NCBI RefSeq assembly: GCF_010095445.2
Contig: NZ_WFGV02000019.1
Span: 37,117 to 101,116 of the forward strand
Length of the DNA stretch: 64,000 nt
Direction: 5' to 3'
Source: Pseudomonas sp. TNT3
GTDB taxonomy: Bacteria > Pseudomonadota > Gammaproteobacteria > Pseudomonadales > Pseudomonadaceae
A program made the translations under genes and the position numbers. The notes below the pieces were generated by a model. The model searched no databases, had not been told where the DNA came from, and was given only the letters and a program-made list of their open reading frames with translations. This document shows, one piece after another, positions 46,643-56,006 of this stretch (within the stretch, counting starts at the first letter, position 1; each line of letters starts with the position of its first letter).

Positions 46643-46703
46643 TTTCCAGTGCCGATTATCTTTCTATTCTAAGGGCATGACCGATTTCTGCCCTTCAGAT
46701 CGG
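46643..46703 (+). promoter_or_regulatory. Candidate promoter with overlapping inverted repeats before the small protein gene
   Basis: TTTCCA (46643-46648) and TATTCT (46665-46670) are 16 bases apart. Directly after the -10 box, AAGGGCA (46671-46677) is inversely repeated as TGCCCTT (46689-46695), and CCGAT (46681-46685) as ATCGG (46699-46703). The repeats cover the expected transcription start, as an operator might. The rest of the 46382-46770 gap is AT-rich and holds the upstream region of opgD; I see no gene in it. Confidence 0.35.
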
Positions 46704-46770
46704 TGAGTCAAAAAGTGAAAGGGCGATGGGTTTTTTTGCAGTTTTCTTTTATAGGGAAAGGACCTCGTCC

Positions 46771-46956
46771 ATGGCAAAAGTACAGAGCATCACCGAAATA
46801 CTGGGAATATTTCCTTGCCTCAGTGTTGGCCGTCGCAGACGTCGCCTGAGTTCAGAAGAAATAAAGTTGGTCGAGCAGTATCGCGACTTGTCGGAGAGCG
46901 ACCGGATTGCGATGCGTTATCTGGTGGATGCGATGAGGAGTGTTTCGCGGTTTTGA
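46771..46956 (+). CDS. Small basic protein of unknown function
   Basis: A 61-residue protein starting at the ATG at 46771, after a strong AGGGAAAGGA ribosome binding site. It has a short hydrophobic patch (ITEILGIFPCLSVG), a run of five arginines and a predicted helix (EEIKLVEQYRDLSESDRIAM) ending in RYLVDAMRSVSRF. The helical part resembles the C-terminal tails of some small phage-type repressors, but there is no complete helix-turn-helix. The good ribosome binding site and possible promoter suggest it is real. A 14-base-stem hairpin follows. Function unknown. Confidence 0.6.
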   Translation: MAKVQSITEILGIFPCLSVGRRRRRLSSEEIKLVEQYRDLSESDRIAMRYLVDAMRSVSRF

Positions 46957-46961
46957 TGAGT

Positions 46962-47003
46962 ACAGCATCCGGCAGCGGCATTTTTGCTTCTGCCGGATGT
47001 TGT
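46962..47003. terminator. Hairpin between the small protein and the toxin gene
   Basis: ACAGCATCCGGCAG (46962-46975) pairs with CTGCCGGATGTTGT (46990-47003) with one G-T pair, around a 14-base loop rich in T. No T-tail follows on the forward strand. It separates convergent genes and probably limits read-through in both directions. Confidence 0.55.
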
Positions 47004-47006
47004 CGG

Positions 47007-47297
47007 CTACCCATCCTGAGCGCGTTCTGCACGCTGATGTAAAAGTCGCAATATCTGTATCTGGCCATTCATCAATCGATAGGGCGCGATGAATGGATAA
47101 CTGTTTATCACCAGCTCTCTCACGTCTGGCATCACAGAGGGGCGACCTGATCCTGGAAATTGTTCCAGTTGATGGAACGAGTGGAGAATTGTCGTAACGA
47201 TCTCAATCGCAGCATCATCTCCAACAACACCTTGGTAGTACTCATGAATCGCGTCGAGATCGCTTTCAGCTTTTTGAGTCAGTACTACGTTCGGCAC
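47007..47297 (-). CDS. RelE/ParE-family toxin
   Basis: The 96-residue protein has the RelE/ParE fold pattern: VVLTQKAESDLDAIHEYYQG, HQLEQFPGSGRPSVMPDVRE and a C-terminal RLMNGQIQILRLLHQRAE. ParE toxins inhibit gyrase; RelE toxins cut mRNA on the ribosome. The ParE-like AESDLDAIHEYY opening favours ParE, but that is inference. It overlaps the antitoxin gene by 32 bases, so the two are co-expressed. Confidence 0.82.
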   Translation of the reverse strand: MPNVVLTQKAESDLDAIHEYYQGVVGDDAAIEIVTTILHSFHQLEQFPGSGRPSVMPDVRELVINSYPFIAPYRLMNGQIQILRLLHQRAERAQDG

Positions 47298-47523
47298 GTT
47301 TTGCCCACTTAGCCTTCACGGCGTCCAGATCGGTGAGATTGCCGGCATCAGCATCTGCTATGCCTTCGCTGATGGCTTGCAGATGCCATGACTCGGCCTC
47401 CACATACCGAACCAATGCACGCTTGAGATGGTACTGACGGTCGCGATCAGTGGCAGCAGCCAATTGGTCCAGTTGTTGGGCCAAATTTTCTTCAACGCGA
47501 AAAGACAAAACGGGCGAGGCCAT
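47266..47523 (-). CDS. Ribbon-helix-helix (CopG-like) antitoxin
   Basis: The 85-residue protein begins with a beta strand and two helices of RHH type (VLSFRVEENLAQQLDQLAAA, TDRDRQYHLKRALVRYVEAE), then a charged, flexible C-terminus (DLDAVKAKWAKRAERSTDSK) expected to wrap the toxin. Antitoxin-first order and overlap with the toxin are typical of ParDE/RelBE pairs. It is probably an autorepressor; direct repeats just upstream (47543-47577) could be its operator. Confidence 0.82.
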   Translation of the reverse strand: MASPVLSFRVEENLAQQLDQLAAATDRDRQYHLKRALVRYVEAESWHLQAISEGIADADAGNLTDLDAVKAKWAKRAERSTDSKS

Positions 47524-47542
47524 GGTGGCTTTCCTGAATGGG

Positions 47543-47577
47543 TGTATACGTTGTAAACACCGTATGCGTTGTATGCG
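47543..47577 (-). promoter_or_regulatory. Candidate toxin-antitoxin operator (direct repeats)
   Basis: GTATACGTTGTA (47543-47554) recurs as GTATGCGTTGTA (47562-47573), followed by a third partial GTATGCG (47571-47577). The first two units are 19 bases apart. On the reverse strand TATACA could be a -10 box. RHH antitoxins usually bind such short repeats, so this is a good operator candidate. The remaining bases to spdH (47578-47691) show nothing else. Confidence 0.5.
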
Positions 47578-47691
47578 TTTTCGTCAATCAATGCAGCGTG
47601 CATGGGTTGATAAAGACTTTAACTCGCACCTGGAAAACGGGAGGCTGGCGTGTATTGCAAAATGCTTTCGCCCCCCGCTGTTCACTGATAC

Positions 47692-49560
47692 CTACCCGAT
47701 TTCACCCACCGCTCGATACGCCTCGTCAATCGCGGCATGGGCATAAGCACTCCACGCCGCATCCGAGTTGGCAATGCTGACTCGTCCCACTGGCTGACGT
47801 GCCAGGTTCATCAGTCTTTCACTCTCGTCAGAATCGTCATACAGGCTATTGGAGAAATACGCGTAGCCGTGCGACCAGCGATTCACCGTGATGGCGAGGA
47901 TGTCGGTCTGGTGATTGAAGCCACCAGGGCCCAGCATTCGTTGCAACTGATCGCGCAGTTGCGCTTCCAGTTGTTCAAAGGATTGCCCGTACAGACGACC
48001 ACGGCCGGCCCGCGCCTGGTCACGGGCATTCATCCCGCTGTTAGGGCTGGTAGGCACGTAAACCATGTGCAGGCCGATAGGCTGTTTCGGGTCGCGCGGG
48101 TGGTCGTAGCCGCCCATGCTCACCGGGTAGTCGAGTTTGATGCGGCTGTAGGGCTGGGTCGCGGCGTAGATTTCATGCACACCCAGTTTCTGGAACGACT
48201 CCCAGTTGCGGATCACCACTTTGGTGTAGACCAGCGGGAATTTCACGTTCTGGCTCAGGGCGTGTGACTGCTCGGCCGACAGGTCTCGCAGCAGGTACGG
48301 AATGATCATGTTGTAGCAGGCCATGATGCAGTGTTTCCCGCGTACCTGGCTCAGCTGACCCCCACGGCTATAGCCGACGTTCACACCCGTGCCGACGTTG
48401 CGCACGCTGACGGCGGTGCTGTTGAGACGAATGCGCACCGCTGATTTCGGTTGATCCAGTTTGGCGTAGTCGAACGTAGCGAGGACCACATCGTCCATCG
48501 TGTGGCCCGGTGCCACGGACGGGATCAGGCTGCGGACCAGCAACCGTGCAAGCGAGGCGTTACCGTCGGGGAAGTGGTAGATGTAGGGCTCTTCCATTTC
48601 CGCCTGGGCTTCTTCGCTGATCGGTTCGAGACTCATCGCACCGAAGCCTGGGAAACCAACCGAATAGGCGTCGGACGCTGCGACCGCGTCAATGCTCAGG
48701 GCCATGAAGTCGTTGGTGCGGCTTTGGAAGTACTTCACCGCCTGTGCCGACAGTCCTACGTCCTTGAGCAGGAAATCCTGGTAACTGGTGGACTCCAGGT
48801 GCGCGGTTTTCTCTTCGAGGGTTTTACCGGCGAGGTAGTCCTTTGGCGCCATGTGCAGCGCGATCAGCGCTTCGCGATCCGCTTGCGGTAGCGGGAAATC
48901 GTTGATGAAGTCAGGGATGGAGCGTGCGTGCAATTGGTCGGGGGCGATGTCGTCGGCGACCATCGGCGTTGGATCGCCGCTGACCAGTTTGTCTTCGCCA
49001 AAGTTTTCCTTGTCGAAGAACACGGCCCGGGACAAGCCCAGGTCAGGGTAAAACTGGCGGTCGAAGGCGGTCTCGAAGCGTTTGATGTCGACGCCGAGTT
49101 TCTTCAGCAGGCCATTTACTTCTTTGCTGTAGAGGTGATTGGGTGACTGGAACGCTTCGCTGCCGCCGTAGCCGATGATCGTACGACCGCCGGCCGAGAA
49201 CTCGTTGCGCTTGGCGTGACCGCCAAAGTCGTCGTGGTTTTCCAGAATCAGGATGCGGGCTTTCGGATGTTTCTCACGGTAGAACCACGCGGCTGACAGA
49301 CCGCTGAGGCCGCCGCCTACAACCACCAGGTCATATTCTTCGCTGATCGGCAGCTTGTCGGTATCAAAAACCTTTTTCTCCCAGCCCATCTGGTGCGCAA
49401 TTTCGAAGGAGCCGACGTGGCTACCGCGCAGACCGGTAAGGGCAGGAGGGTAGTAGCGCCCGTCTGGGGCTGCCTGGAGAATTTGCAGCGGCGTCATGCC
49501 GGCAGCGATGGTGACTGCAACGCCGTTGAGGAAGTCGCGGCGGGTGATGTCCATGTTCAA
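47692..49560 (-). CDS. spdH: Spermidine dehydrogenase SpdH (FAD-dependent, Tat-exported)
   Basis: SpdH oxidises spermidine to 1,3-diaminopropane and 4-aminobutyraldehyde and can act on spermine, as described for the P. aeruginosa enzyme. The 622-residue protein has a Tat-type leader (DITRRDFLNGVAVTIAAGMT), an FAD dinucleotide-binding motif VVVGGGLSGLSAAWFYRE near residues 79-96 and the second glycine-rich segment DFGGHAKRNEF. The remainder fits flavin amine oxidase-type enzymes. The leader implies action in the periplasm. It is the last gene of the polyamine block, 57 bases after the APC permease gene. The name rests on recalled similarity and context; other amine substrates remain possible. 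Confidence 0.78.
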   Translation of the reverse strand: MNMDITRRDFLNGVAVTIAAGMTPLQILQAAPDGRYYPPALTGLRGSHVGSFEIAHQMGWEKKVFDTDKLPISEEYDLVVVGGGLSGLSAAWFYREKHPKARILILENHDDFGGHAKRNEFSAGGRTIIGYGGSEAFQSPNHLYSKEVNGLLKKLGVDIKRFETAFDRQFYPDLGLSRAVFFDKENFGEDKLVSGDPTPMVADDIAPDQLHARSIPDFINDFPLPQADREALIALHMAPKDYLAGKTLEEKTAHLESTSYQDFLLKDVGLSAQAVKYFQSRTNDFMALSIDAVAASDAYSVGFPGFGAMSLEPISEEAQAEMEEPYIYHFPDGNASLARLLVRSLIPSVAPGHTMDDVVLATFDYAKLDQPKSAVRIRLNSTAVSVRNVGTGVNVGYSRGGQLSQVRGKHCIMACYNMIIPYLLRDLSAEQSHALSQNVKFPLVYTKVVIRNWESFQKLGVHEIYAATQPYSRIKLDYPVSMGGYDHPRDPKQPIGLHMVYVPTSPNSGMNARDQARAGRGRLYGQSFEQLEAQLRDQLQRMLGPGGFNHQTDILAITVNRWSHGYAYFSNSLYDDSDESERLMNLARQPVGRVSIANSDAAWSAYAHAAIDEAYRAVGEIG

Positions 49561-49617
49561 TCCTTGTTGGTTTTTATAAATCGCTGCGGCGCGAAAATGG
49601 CGCCGCAGCGAGGGCCG

Positions 49618-51102
49618 TTACCGGCTGACTTTCCAGGCATCACCCGCAGGTGCGGTGCCGTGGTCGTAAGGTTTTGCAAACCACATGTAGAGCAGGCCCA
49701 AACCGATGACGATAGCCGTGCTCAGGACCATGGCGTAGTTGATGTACCACGCCGCATCCGGGGTCCGTGGCCAGGCCATGTTGATGATGGCGCCGACGCC
49801 GTAAACCAGTGCGCCGATGTTTACCACCCAGCCCCACGCGCCGAGGGTGAATTTGCCACTCGGTTTCCAGCCTTTCATGCGCGCATACAACGCCGCGAGC
49901 ACGATCATCTGGAACGCCAGGTAGATGCCGATCGCTGCGAAACTGACGATGGTTGCGACCGCATCCTGCAGGAAGAAACCCAGGATAATGATCAGCGCTG
50001 GCAGGACGCCTGAAACGAACAGTGCCGCAACCGGTACCTGAGTTGTAGGAGATATCTTCTTCAGCAGTGAGCTACCGATGACCATTTCATCCCGTGCGTA
50101 GGAATACAGCAACCGACTCGCCGCCGCTTGCAGGCTGATCACGCAGGAAATAAAGGAAATCATCACCACGCCCATCACCACTTTTGAGCCCACCGGGCCG
50201 AAGGCGTTGTTGAGGATGGTGGTGACCGGGTCCTTGTCGGTGCCGTTGATCACGGCTTGCATGTCTGGTACAGCGAGGATCAGCGCGAGGCAGGCGAACA
50301 TCGCCGCGATGCCGCCGATGTAGATGGTCATGCGCATGGCGACCGGAATTTGCTTGCTCGGGTTCGGCGTTTCTTCGGCCACGTCGCCGCACGCCTCGAA
50401 GCCGTAGTACAGGAACATCCCCGCCAGCGAAGCAGTGAGGAAAGCGGGCAGGTACGAACCGTCGACACTGATATCAAAGGTGTTGAACAGCACGCTGATC
50501 GGCTGATGGCGTTCGAACACCAGCAAGTAAACGCCAACGATCACCGCCCCGACCAACTCGCACAGGAAGCCGAACATGGCGATTCGCGCCAGGACTTTTG
50601 TGCCACTGAGATTGACCAGGGTGGCGAACAGCGTCAGCACCAGGGCGATGACGATATTGGTGTTGTTGCTTGGTTCAAAGCCCAGCATGGCGGCCAGGTA
50701 CGGACCGGCACCGACGGCAACCGCAGCGATGGTGACGCACAGTGCGATGGAATAGATCCAGCCGACCATCCATGCCCAGCGCTTGCCCACCAAGCGGCGA
50801 CCCCAAGGGTAGACGCCACCGGAAATCGGGAATTGCGAAACCACTTCACCGAAGATCAGGCACACCAGCAACTGGCCGCAACCGACCAGCAGATAGGCCC
50901 AGAACATTGGCGGCCCGCCAGCGGCGAGGCACAGGCCGAACAGGGTATAAACCCCTACGACCGGAGAGAGATACGTGAACCCCAGGGCGAAGTTTTCCCA
51001 CAGGCTCATGCTGCGATTGAAGTTCGAGGTGTAACCCAGTTTGCGTAATTGCTCGGCATCGCTGTCGGCAACGGCTGCAGAGAGATCGGGTGATGCACTC
51101 AT
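49618..51102 (-). CDS. APC-family amino acid/polyamine permease
   Basis: The 494-residue protein has about twelve spans and the APC pattern: LWENFALGFTYLSPVVGVYT, FWAYLLVGCGQLLVCLIFGE, SGGVYPWGRRLVGKRWAWMV, FLYYGFEACGDVAEETPNPS. The EETPNPSKQIP loop is typical of amino acid/choline permeases that import GABA, putrescine or similar amines. Location between PatD and SpdH suggests uptake of a polyamine or its product. The substrate is inferred from context only. Confidence 0.85.
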   Translation of the reverse strand: MSASPDLSAAVADSDAEQLRKLGYTSNFNRSMSLWENFALGFTYLSPVVGVYTLFGLCLAAGGPPMFWAYLLVGCGQLLVCLIFGEVVSQFPISGGVYPWGRRLVGKRWAWMVGWIYSIALCVTIAAVAVGAGPYLAAMLGFEPSNNTNIVIALVLTLFATLVNLSGTKVLARIAMFGFLCELVGAVIVGVYLLVFERHQPISVLFNTFDISVDGSYLPAFLTASLAGMFLYYGFEACGDVAEETPNPSKQIPVAMRMTIYIGGIAAMFACLALILAVPDMQAVINGTDKDPVTTILNNAFGPVGSKVVMGVVMISFISCVISLQAAASRLLYSYARDEMVIGSSLLKKISPTTQVPVAALFVSGVLPALIIILGFFLQDAVATIVSFAAIGIYLAFQMIVLAALYARMKGWKPSGKFTLGAWGWVVNIGALVYGVGAIINMAWPRTPDAAWYINYAMVLSTAIVIGLGLLYMWFAKPYDHGTAPAGDAWKVSR

Positions 51103-51259
51103 GGTGTGTTAGCTCCGGAAAATCGGCAGATTTCGGATGTTCGAAACCGTGGCGGGGCCATGACGGCTCGGCCCGGATCGGTGGTTTTTGTTTTATGTAT
51201 CCAACGTTGAAACCTGATGGTGCGTATTGCCGGTCTCTGCCTTGAAACCGAGGTGACGC

Positions 51260-51350
51260 CATCGCTGGCAAGCCGGCTCCCACACGTTTTGTGGTTGCCC
51301 ACAGGGCCAGAGTACACCGCAACCCTGTGGGAGCTGGCTTGCCAGCGATG
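51260..51350. repeat. REP-like pair between permease and patD
   Basis: CATCGCTGGCAAGCCGGCTC (51260-51279, continuing to 51284) is repeated in inverse at 51326-51350 with one substitution. Core TGTGGGAGCTGGCTTGCCAG. It ends three bases before the patD stop, so it could terminate patD transcription before the permease gene. Confidence 0.85.
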
Positions 51351-51353
51351 CTG

Positions 51354-52778
51354 TTAGTGCTTGAACATCACATGCCGAACCACGGTGTAGTCCTCCAACC
51401 CGTACATCGACATGTCCTTCCCGTAACCGGACAATTTCTGACCGCCATGGGGCATTTCGCTGACGAGCATGAAGTGCGTGTTCACCCAGGTGCAGCCGTA
51501 CTGCAGGCGCGCCGACAGGCGATGGGCACGGCCGACGTCCGAGGTCCAGACCGACGACGCCAGGCCGTAGTCCGAATCATTGGCCCAGCCCAGCACCTGC
51601 GCTTCGTCGGTGAACTTCGTGACCGACACCACCGGCCCGAACACTTCGCGACGGACGATCTCGTCATCCTGCTGCGCATCCGCCAGCACCGTCGGTTCGA
51701 AGAAGAACCCGTTGCCTTCCACGGCCTTGCCGCCGGTGATCAAACGGATGTGCGACTGCGCCACGGCGCGCTCGACGAAACCGGCCACGCGGTCGCGGTG
51801 TTGCGCGGTGATCAGCGGCCCCAGCTCGGTCGACGGATCGTCCTGCAAGCCGTACTTGATACTGCTCACCGCCTCACCGAGCTTCTCGACAAATTTCTCG
51901 TAGATGCCGGCCTGGGCGTAGATACGGCACGCGGCGGTGCAATCCTGGCCGGCGTTGTAGAAACCGAAGGTGCGAATGCCTTCCACGGCGGCGTTGATGT
52001 CGGCGTCGTCGAAGATGATCACCGGGGCTTTGCCACCCAGTTCCATGTGCATGCGTTTGACGCTGTCGGCGGTGCTGGAAATGATGTTCGAACCGGTGGC
52101 GATCGAACCGGTCAGCGACACCATGCGCACTTTCGGGTGGGTAACCAGCGGGCTGCCCACGGTAGGACCCCGGCCAAACACCAGATTGAGTACGCCGGCC
52201 GGGAAAATCTCCGACGCCAGTTCGGCCAGTCGTAACGCCGTCAACGGGGTTTGTTCCGACGGCTTGAGCACCACGGTATTACCCGCTGCGAGGGCCGGGG
52301 CGATTTTCCAGGCAACCATCATCAAGGGGTAGTTCCACGGCGCGATGGAGGCGATCACACCCACCGGATCGCGACGGATCATCGAGGTATGGCCGGGCAG
52401 GTATTCGCCACCCGCCGAACCGCTCATGCAGCGGCTGGCGCCGGCGAAGAAACGGAACACGTCGGCAATCGCCGGGATCTCGTCGTTCAGCGCCGCGCTG
52501 TAGGGCTTGCCGCAGTTGTCCGATTCCAGCTTGGCCAGTTCTTCGCCGTGGGCTTCGATGGCGTCGGCGAGCTTGAGCAGCAGCAACGAGCGGTCTTTCG
52601 GCGGCGTTTGCGACCAGCTGTCGAACGCGGCATCGGCGGCGCGCACGGCGGCGTCGACCTGGGCTTCGCTGGCTTCGTTGATCTCCACCAGAACGCGGCC
52701 GAGCGCCGGGTTGAACACGGCTTGGGCAGGGCCTTCGCCATCGATCAGCTGGCCGTTGATCAGGAGTTTGGTTTGCAT
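51354..52778 (-). CDS. patD: 4-aminobutyraldehyde dehydrogenase (PatD/YdcW-type)
   Basis: This enzyme oxidises 4-aminobutyraldehyde to GABA with NAD+. The 474-residue protein has exactly the length of E. coli PatD (YdcW) and very similar wording from end to end: [54 protein letters not shown] and [20 protein letters not shown]. Catalytic residues are E246 and C280 by my count. In Pseudomonas similar enzymes are called KauB or PauC. It completes a ydcSTUV-patD set that matches the E. coli ydcSTUVW operon. Confidence 0.87.
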   Translation of the reverse strand: MQTKLLINGQLIDGEGPAQAVFNPALGRVLVEINEASEAQVDAAVRAADAAFDSWSQTPPKDRSLLLLKLADAIEAHGEELAKLESDNCGKPYSAALNDEIPAIADVFRFFAGASRCMSGSAGGEYLPGHTSMIRRDPVGVIASIAPWNYPLMMVAWKIAPALAAGNTVVLKPSEQTPLTALRLAELASEIFPAGVLNLVFGRGPTVGSPLVTHPKVRMVSLTGSIATGSNIISSTADSVKRMHMELGGKAPVIIFDDADINAAVEGIRTFGFYNAGQDCTAACRIYAQAGIYEKFVEKLGEAVSSIKYGLQDDPSTELGPLITAQHRDRVAGFVERAVAQSHIRLITGGKAVEGNGFFFEPTVLADAQQDDEIVRREVFGPVVSVTKFTDEAQVLGWANDSDYGLASSVWTSDVGRAHRLSARLQYGCTWVNTHFMLVSEMPHGGQKLSGYGKDMSMYGLEDYTVVRHVMFKH

Positions 52779-52822
52779 CTCTATGTCCTCTTCGAACCTG
52801 TTGTTGTTCTCTGTGTAAACCG

Positions 52823-52932
52823 CCCCCTGTAGGAGCGAGCTTGCTCGCGATGGACGTGAACGATGACGCGTTCAGACTGGTTGCTCGCGGTGTGTGCGAG
52901 ATCATCGCGAGCAAGCTCGCTCCTACAGGGGG
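52823..52932. repeat. REP pair, CTGTAGGAGCGAGCTTGCTC family
   Basis: A 30-base arm (52823-52852) is repeated exactly in inverse at 52903-52932. It lies between ydcV-like and patD genes of the same strand, so it may attenuate read-through or stabilise the upstream mRNA. The same unit occurs at 14834-14932. Confidence 0.9.
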
Positions 52933-52954
52933 GCGGGTTCCTCCAGTTATTCGG

Positions 52955-53764
52955 TTACTTCCCGCCACTGCCCGCAACGCTTTCGCCGCCACGGGTCAGG
53001 TAATAGGCGCCGAGGATAGGCAGCATGGTCACGATCATCACCAGCATCGCGACGACGTTGGTCACGGGCACATCCCGCGGCCGACTGAGCTGGTTGAGCA
53101 GCCAGAGGGGCAGCGTGCGTTCATGGCCGGCGGTGAAGGTGGTCACGATGATTTCGTCGAACGACAGCGCGAAGGCAAGCATGCCACCGGCCAGCAACGC
53201 AGAGCCCAGGCTCGGCAGGACGATGTAGCGGAAGGTCTGCCAACCGTCGGCGCCGAGGTCCATCGAGGCCTCGATCAAACTGTGCGAGGTGCGGCGCAAA
53301 CGTGCGATCACGTTGTTGTAAACGATCACCACGCAGAAGGTCGCGTGGCCGACGATGATGGTGAACATCCCCGGCTCGATCCCCAGTGTCTTGAACGTCG
53401 CCAGCAAAGCGATACCGGTAATGATCCCCGGGAGTGCAATCGGCAGGATCAGCATCAAAGAGATGCCTTGTTTGCCGAAGAAATCACGTCGGTACAGGGC
53501 CGCCGACGCCAGCGTACCGAGGACCATTGCAATCAAGGTCGCAATCGCCGCGATTTGCGCCGACAGCTTGATCGCCTCCAGAACGTCGGGACGTGAGAAC
53601 GCCACGCTGAACCAGTGCAGGGTAAAACCCTTGGGCGGAAAGCTGAACGCCGCGTCTTCGGTGTTGAAGGCGTACATGAAGATGATCAGGATCGGGAAGT
53701 GCAGAAATACCAACCCGCCCCAGGCCGCGATTTTCAGGCCTAAAGAAGCTTTCTCAGAGTGCAT
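52955..53764 (-). CDS. ydcV: ABC transporter permease, YdcV/PotC type
   Basis: The 269-residue protein has six spans and the inner-membrane binding-protein-dependent permease loop [20 protein letters not shown], which contacts the ATPase. Order and sequence style match the second permease of spermidine/putrescine importers. It starts 11 bases inside the end of the ydcU-like gene, so translation is coupled. Substrate is inferred from the binding protein and the neighbouring catabolic genes. Confidence 0.85.
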   Translation of the reverse strand: MHSEKASLGLKIAAWGGLVFLHFPILIIFMYAFNTEDAAFSFPPKGFTLHWFSVAFSRPDVLEAIKLSAQIAAIATLIAMVLGTLASAALYRRDFFGKQGISLMLILPIALPGIITGIALLATFKTLGIEPGMFTIIVGHATFCVVIVYNNVIARLRRTSHSLIEASMDLGADGWQTFRYIVLPSLGSALLAGGMLAFALSFDEIIVTTFTAGHERTLPLWLLNQLSRPRDVPVTNVVAMLVMIVTMLPILGAYYLTRGGESVAGSGGK

Positions 53765-54701
53765 CGAAGGCCCCCAGTCGTTTGACGATAGTCAGGTAGA
53801 TGGCAATCAGCACAATCGGCACCAACGTGAACGCTGCAGCCATCGGCATGTTGCCGATCGCACCTTGTTGGGCGTAGACCATGCTGCCGACGAAGTAACC
53901 CGGCGGCCCCACCAGTTGCGGCACGATGAAGTCGCCCAGGGTCAGCGAAAAAGTGAAGATCGAACCGGCGGCGATCCCCGGGATCGACAGCGGCAGGATC
54001 ACCTGCATGAAGGTCTGGCGTGGCTTGGCCCCGAGGTCGGCGGAAGCTTGCAGCAGCGAAGGCGGCAAGCGTTCAAGCGAGGCCTGGATCGGCAGGATCA
54101 TGAACGGCAGCCAGATGTAGACGAACACCATGAAGCGACCCAGATGCGAGGTCGACAAGGTGCTGCCGCCGACGCCGGGAATGCCCAGTACGAACTGCAG
54201 AACCGGTTCCAGCCCCAGGTGCTGAACGAACCATTGCGCCACGCCACCCTTGGCCAGCAGCAAGGTCCAGGCATACGCCTTGACGATGTAACTGGCCCAC
54301 ATCGGCATCATCACCGCGATGTAGAAAAACGCCTTGGTCTTGCCGGTGGTGTAACGCGCCATGTAGTAAGCAATCGGAAACGCGACGATGGCGCTGGCAA
54401 TCGAAACGACGATCGCCATGCTCAAGGTGCGCAGGATGATGTCGAAGTTCGACGGCTGGAACAGGGCAGCGAAGTTCGCCAGGGTCAGGTCGGGTGTGAC
54501 CGCCATGGTGAAGTCGTCGAAGGTGTAGAAACCCTGCCACAGCAACGTCAGCAGCGAGCCCAGGTAAATGGCGCCGAACCAGATCAGCGGCGGCACCAGC
54601 AACAACGACAGGTACAGGTTGGGGCGGCGATACAACAGGTTGGAGAACCTGCGCAATGCCGAGCCACCCGACGGGTTCCGGGAGATAGCCAAGGTGTTCA
54701 T
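53754..54701 (-). CDS. ydcU: ABC transporter permease, YdcU/PotB type
   Basis: The 315-residue protein has six spans ([20 protein letters not shown] near the start) and the permease loop [20 protein letters not shown]. It pairs with the YdcV-like permease and begins one base after the YdcT-like ATPase gene stop, so the three are one operon. N-terminal length matches PotB-type permeases. Confidence 0.85.
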   Translation of the reverse strand: MNTLAISRNPSGGSALRRFSNLLYRRPNLYLSLLLVPPLIWFGAIYLGSLLTLLWQGFYTFDDFTMAVTPDLTLANFAALFQPSNFDIILRTLSMAIVVSIASAIVAFPIAYYMARYTTGKTKAFFYIAVMMPMWASYIVKAYAWTLLLAKGGVAQWFVQHLGLEPVLQFVLGIPGVGGSTLSTSHLGRFMVFVYIWLPFMILPIQASLERLPPSLLQASADLGAKPRQTFMQVILPLSIPGIAAGSIFTFSLTLGDFIVPQLVGPPGYFVGSMVYAQQGAIGNMPMAAAFTLVPIVLIAIYLTIVKRLGAFDAL

Positions 54702-54702
54702 C

Positions 54703-55740
54703 TCACACCCCGCCGACTACGTTGTCGTGCAGCGGGATCATGGCTTCCCGTGCCCAGCGAGCATTGATGCGCTGCCCGGTCTGGTGCTGGGCGCTGGTGT
54801 CCAGCCACTGATTGTTCGCCTGACTGATGTTCAGGGTCTGGCCGTTTTCCAGCTTCAGTTCATAGCGTGTGGCACTGCCCTGGTACTGGATGTCATGGAG
54901 CAGGCCGCTGACTTCAATCTCATGGCTCGCCAGCGGGCCTTCGGCGAACCGCACGTGTTCCGGGCGAATCGAGAATGGCTGTGGATTGCCGCTCAGCTGC
55001 TTCGCCAGATCGCCACGAATCACGTTCGAGGTGCCAACGAACTCGGCGACGAAGCTGGTTGCCGGTTTCATGTAGAGGTTGCGCGGCGTATCGACCTGTT
55101 CGATGCGACCTTTGTTGAAGACCGCCACACGGTCGGACATCGACAGCGCTTCGGTCTGGTCGTGGGTGACAAAGATGAAGGTGATGCCTAGCTGGCGTTG
55201 CAACTTCTTCAGTTCACTCTGCATCTGCTCGCGCAGCTTCAAGTCGAGCGCGCCGAGGGGCTCGTCGAGTAGCAGCACGCGAGGTCGATTGACCAGGGCA
55301 CGGGCGAGGGCCACACGTTGGCGTTGACCACCGGACAGTTGCACCGGTTTGCGATCGCCGTAGCCGCCCAGGGCAACCATGTCGAGAGCTTCCTCAGCGC
55401 GCTTCTGGCGTTCGGCCTTGCCGACGCCCTTGACCTTCAAACCGTAGGCGACGTTGTCGCGTACGTTCATGTGCGGGAACAGTGCGTAATCCTGGAAAAC
55501 AGTGTTGACGTCACGCTGGTACGGCGGCAGCCCGGCGGCTTCTTCGCCGTGAATACGGATAAAGCCTGCGCTCGGTTGTTCGAACCCGGCGATCAGGCGC
55601 AGACAGGTGGTTTTGCCCGAGCCGGAAGGCCCCAGCATGGAGAAAAACTCGCCGTCCTGGATGTCGATGGAAACCCGATCTACGGCTTTCACTTCGCCGA
55701 ATAGACGGGAAACGTTGGTGAACTGGACTGCAAGCGTCAT
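54703..55740 (-). CDS. ydcT: ABC transporter ATPase, YdcT/PotA type
   Basis: From the ATG at 55740 the protein has 345 residues. Walker A is GPSGSGKTTC, the signature is QLSGGQRQRVALARALVN, Walker B LLLDEPLGALD, and the C-terminal TOBE domain (about 280-345) is typical of the polyamine/iron/sulfate importer class. I choose 55740 because TTGGAGC is well placed; the frame is open 11 codons further. Confidence 0.87.
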   Translation of the reverse strand: MTLAVQFTNVSRLFGEVKAVDRVSIDIQDGEFFSMLGPSGSGKTTCLRLIAGFEQPSAGFIRIHGEEAAGLPPYQRDVNTVFQDYALFPHMNVRDNVAYGLKVKGVGKAERQKRAEEALDMVALGGYGDRKPVQLSGGQRQRVALARALVNRPRVLLLDEPLGALDLKLREQMQSELKKLQRQLGITFIFVTHDQTEALSMSDRVAVFNKGRIEQVDTPRNLYMKPATSFVAEFVGTSNVIRGDLAKQLSGNPQPFSIRPEHVRFAEGPLASHEIEVSGLLHDIQYQGSATRYELKLENGQTLNISQANNQWLDTSAQHQTGQRINARWAREAMIPLHDNVVGGV

Positions 55741-55822
55741 GGTGCGGTGCTCCAAAAAGGCGAGGGTCGTCACAGCGGCCCTGCCTGGACTTCTGAAAAA
55801 TCTGGATCTTGATGAATAACCC

Positions 55823-55925
55823 TGTAGCAGCTGCCGAAGTACGAGGCTGCGTTGCGCGTCCGCAGGAACGCCCTCACGGGGCGCCTCGCAGCCCAGCGCA
55901 GCCTCGTACCTCGGCTGCCGCTACA
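55823..55925. repeat. REP-like inverted pair between ydcT and ydcS genes
   Basis: TGTAGCAGCTGCCGAAGTAC from 55823 is inversely repeated up to 55925 with mismatches (TACGAGGCTGCG facing CGCAGCCTCGTA). A half-unit GCGGGAGCAAGCTCCCTCGC follows at about 55958-55977. It lies inside the importer operon and could set unequal levels of binding protein and ATPase, as seen for other binding-protein-dependent operons. Confidence 0.78.
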
Positions 55926-56006
55926 AAATGGTTTTGGGGCGGCTTCGCCACCCAGCGGGAGCAAGCTCCCTCGCCACAAGGTTTTTGCCGAACAGGTTCT
56001 CGAGGC

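Noticed and set aside
53355..54767. Forward open frame of 470 codons opposite the two permease genes
   Set aside because: It is charged and Gln/Arg-rich, as expected for the complement of membrane-protein codons, and has no recognisable domain.
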